Assembly (NCBI GenBank): GCA_035267185.1
Contig: DATFLY010000025.1
Coordinates: 1 to 24,971 of the forward strand
DNA length: 24,971 nucleotides
DNA from: JAUIBE01 sp035267185
GTDB lineage: Bacteria > Pseudomonadota > Gammaproteobacteria > Xanthomonadales > SZUA-36
Direction: 5' to 3'
Position 1 is the stretch's first letter. Every line of letters starts with the position of its first letter. A model generated the notes under the pieces. It made no database searches, had not been told where the DNA came from, and saw nothing but the letters and a program-made list of their open reading frames with translations. Both the position numbers and the translations under genes were made by a program. Shown here in pieces: positions 22,737 to 24,971 of this stretch.

Positions 22737-22783
22737 ATCCGGCCCTTGCAAGTCACGCAGTATTTTGAGTTCGGAGCACTTCA

Positions 22784-23875
22784 ATGAGTGGAAATCAACT
22801 GAAAGAACAACCTGTTATCCATGCAGGTGACACACCCCGGGACAATCCGCTTGGTGTCACCGGTTTTGAGTTTGTTGAATACGCTTCACCACAACCTGAG
22901 CAACTCCATGCTCTTTTCAGGAATATGGGATTCAGCGCTGTGGCCCGTCACAAGCGGTTCGATATCACTCTTTATCGACAGGGCAATGTCAGTTTCCTGG
23001 TTAACGAAGAAGAAGGTTCGTTTGCCAGTCAGTTTGCAAAGGATCATGGCCCTTGCTGCGTGGGATTCTCGTTTCGTGTTGATGACCGGTTTTCGGCACT
23101 GAAATCGTGCGTTGAAAAGGGTGCAATAGACATGACAGGTGTCAGGGGTGCAGCGTTGAGCACGCCTGCCATTTCAGGAATCGGGAATTCACTGTTGTAC
23201 CTGACCGATCTGAATTCAGGCAATCCGTTTGCAGAGGAATATGAGGCCATCGAAGAGGCGGATTTCAGTCCGCAAGGGTTTGGGCTGACTTATATCGATC
23301 ACCTCACGAACAATGTATTCGATGGCAACATGGACAAGTGGGGTGACTTTTACAGCCGCCTCTTTAATTTTTACGAGGTCAAGTACTTCGACATCAAGGG
23401 GCAACAGACCGGACTGCGCTCACGGGCGATGACTTCACCTGATGGAGCCATCAGTATTCCGATTAACGAGTCATCAGAACCCGGCAGCCAGATCAATGAG
23501 TACCTGGATCAATACAGGGGCGAGGGCGTGCAACACATAGCCTTGTATACCGAGGACATATACACAACCGTGGAAGCGATGCGCGAGGCCGGGATGAAAT
23601 TTCTCGACACGCCTGACACTTACTACGAGGTGATTGACCAACGGGTCCCGAAACACGAGGAAGATGTTGGCCGCATGCGCAAGAATCGCATTCTAATTGA
23701 TGCTGATCCTGAAACGGGCACCCGGCAGCTGTTGCAGATCTTTACCGATGTGAACATCGGTCCGATCTTCTTTGAAATCATCCAGAGAAAAGGTAACAAG
23801 GGTTTCGGTGAGGGCAACTTCCAGGCCCTGTTTGAATCGATCGAACTGGACCAAATTCGCCGTGGCGTTCTATAA
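22784..23875 (+). CDS. hppD: 4-hydroxyphenylpyruvate dioxygenase
   Basis: Non-haem iron enzyme turning 4-hydroxyphenylpyruvate into homogentisate, second step of tyrosine breakdown. It has 363 residues, usual for the bacterial form. Two vicinal-oxygen-chelate domains are visible: the N-terminal one from TGFEFVEYASP, and the catalytic one from LTYIDHLTNNVF. Iron ligands are His173, His251 (EGVQHIALYTED) and Glu331 (IFFEIIQRKGN). The C-terminal GFGEGNFQALFESIE helix closes the active site. GGAG sits seven bases before the ATG. hmgA follows after 31 bases, so the two enzymes form an operon under the palindrome-containing promoter. Confidence 0.97.
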   Translation: MSGNQLKEQPVIHAGDTPRDNPLGVTGFEFVEYASPQPEQLHALFRNMGFSAVARHKRFDITLYRQGNVSFLVNEEEGSFASQFAKDHGPCCVGFSFRVDDRFSALKSCVEKGAIDMTGVRGAALSTPAISGIGNSLLYLTDLNSGNPFAEEYEAIEEADFSPQGFGLTYIDHLTNNVFDGNMDKWGDFYSRLFNFYEVKYFDIKGQQTGLRSRAMTSPDGAISIPINESSEPGSQINEYLDQYRGEGVQHIALYTEDIYTTVEAMREAGMKFLDTPDTYYEVIDQRVPKHEEDVGRMRKNRILIDADPETGTRQLLQIFTDVNIGPIFFEIIQRKGNKGFGEGNFQALFESIELDQIRRGVL

Positions 23876-23906
23876 ATCAACGATATTTCAGAACTGGTAA
23901 ACCAAT

Positions 23907-24971
23907 ATGGCCAAGAACTGGATTCAATTACCCCGCACCGAGGGCACTGCTTCGCGGCAGGCTCATGCCGACCTGCCGGAAGGCACGTTTGAGCGCGAAA
24001 TCGGTCGTGAGGGATTTTTCGGCCCTGCCACCCATATGCATCATCGGCACCCGCCGACCGGGTGGATACATTTCGAAGGGCCAATGCGGCCACGTGCTTT
24101 TGATACTACGAAGATGGACCAGGGCAACCCTTCTCCATGGAAAGCACCATTGCTGATGCACAATGCCAGCACCCGCATTCGGGCCTGGACATTGTCAAAA
24201 GGCATGGAAACCCTGGCGCGTAACGCGGATGGCGATGAGCTGCTTTTCGTTCATTCCGGAGCGGGGCAACTGTTTTGCGATTATGGCCGAATGAAATTCA
24301 GCGAGGGCGATTACATCAGCCTTCCGCGCAGCACCACCTGGCGCATCGAAACCAGTGAAGAAGTCCGGTTGCTTATGATTGAAGCGACCAATTCAGCCTA
24401 TCAATTACCTGAAAAGGGGCTGGTCGGCCCGCATGCAATATTCGATCCCGCTGTTTTGGATACGCCGGTGATCGACGAGCAGTTCCTGGCGCAGCAGGAC
24501 GAAAAAGAGTGGACCGTGGAAGTGAAGGCCTCAGGTGAAGTCGGCCGGATCGTTTTCCCTTTCAATCCACTGGATGCGATTGGCTGGCACGGTGACCTTT
24601 GCCCGGTGAAAGTGAACTGGCGGGATATCAGGCCGCTGATGAGTCATCGTTATCACCTGCCACCTTCGGCTCACACCACGTTTGTGGCCAACCGTTTCGT
24701 GGTCTGCACGTTTGTGCCGAGACCTTTCGAATCCGACCCTGGTGCGCTGAAAGTCCCGTTTTTTCATAACAACGATGATTTCGACGAGGTGATTTTTTAT
24801 CACCAGGGAAAATTCTTCAGTCGCGACAATATCCACCCGGGAATGATCTCATTTCATCCGCGCGGTTTTACCCATGGGCCGCATCCAAAAGCCCTGGAAA
24901 ATGCGTTTGAGCAGACGGCGGCCGGAACAGACGAAGTCGCCGTAATGATAGATACCCGCGATCCCCTGATC
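23907..24971 (+). CDS. hmgA: Homogentisate 1,2-dioxygenase (3' end outside window)
   Basis: The frame opens at ATG 23907 (MAKNWIQLPRTEGTASRQ) and is still open at the last base after 355 codons, so the C-terminus is missing. It belongs to the shorter bacterial group of homogentisate dioxygenases, a cupin-fold iron enzyme that opens homogentisate to maleylacetoacetate. The likely iron ligands are His287 and Glu294 (FFHNNDDFDEVIFY) and His323 (RGFTHGPHP). The family's HNNDDFDE and SFHPRGFTHGPHP blocks are intact. No good Shine-Dalgarno precedes the ATG, and translation may lean on hppD. The identification rests on these motifs and on its neighbour. Confidence 0.9.
   Translation, partial: MAKNWIQLPRTEGTASRQAHADLPEGTFEREIGREGFFGPATHMHHRHPPTGWIHFEGPMRPRAFDTTKMDQGNPSPWKAPLLMHNASTRIRAWTLSKGMETLARNADGDELLFVHSGAGQLFCDYGRMKFSEGDYISLPRSTTWRIETSEEVRLLMIEATNSAYQLPEKGLVGPHAIFDPAVLDTPVIDEQFLAQQDEKEWTVEVKASGEVGRIVFPFNPLDAIGWHGDLCPVKVNWRDIRPLMSHRYHLPPSAHTTFVANRFVVCTFVPRPFESDPGALKVPFFHNNDDFDEVIFYHQGKFFSRDNIHPGMISFHPRGFTHGPHPKALENAFEQTAAGTDEVAVMIDTRDPLI

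Overview
The window looks like chromosomal DNA from a gammaproteobacterium. The evidence is the order of the large minus-strand cluster rpsB-tsf-pyrH-frr-uppS-cdsA-dxr-rseP-bamA-skp-lpxD-fabZ-lpxA-lpxB-rnhB, which is a hallmark of that class. A secreted C-terminal module of the type common in marine Xanthomonadales-like bacteria (1-471), and the neighbours yihY, arsC and wrbA, suggest a Xanthomonadales/Chromatiales-type (perhaps Wenzhouxiangella-like) lineage. That finer placement is inference. I see no tRNA, rRNA, CRISPR array, transposase or phage gene.

Layout. 1-1066 (plus): the 3' end of a secreted protein gene and a small exported protein of unknown function. 1084-2074 (minus): arsC then wrbA. 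2176-3447 (plus): yihY, whose end overlaps that of rnhB by 34 bp. 3414-18927 (minus): a 15.5-kb block of fifteen genes for translation (S2, EF-Ts, RRF), pyrimidine supply (PyrH), undecaprenyl and phospholipid precursors (Dxr, UppS, CdsA), envelope stress and outer-membrane assembly (RseP, BamA, Skp) and lipid A (LpxD, FabZ, LpxA, LpxB). A good promoter and a leader of about 200 nt precede rpsB. 19189-19929 (minus): a membrane-anchored TPR protein. 19930-21192: a 1.26-kb gene-poor stretch. 21193-24971: tryptophan dioxygenase (plus), a MarR regulator (minus) divergent from hppD-hmgA (plus), the last gene running off the window. This end handles aromatic amino-acid breakdown: Trp to N-formylkynurenine, and Tyr through hydroxyphenylpyruvate and homogentisate to maleylacetoacetate. 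A perfect 8-4-8 palindrome inside the hppD promoter is the likely MarR operator.

The least ordinary parts are four. (1) The gene-poor stretch holds a candidate structured RNA ending in a strong intrinsic terminator, with several GGA motifs in hairpin loops. Directly after it comes a higher-order tandem repeat (A-B-A-B, monomer about 125 bp, dimers about 98% identical) that runs into the kynA upstream region. (2) Ribosomal protein S2 carries an extra C-terminal tail of about 200 residues, rich in Lys/Ala/Glu, with a nearly perfect 90-bp tandem repeat. (3) The lpxA-lpxB junction, normally tight, is opened by 246 bp bounded by perfect 18-bp inverted repeats whose inner arm stops 3 nt before the lpxB start codon. 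(4) Two REP-like GC hairpins lie outside genes. All functional ideas about these non-coding parts are hypotheses from sequence reading only.
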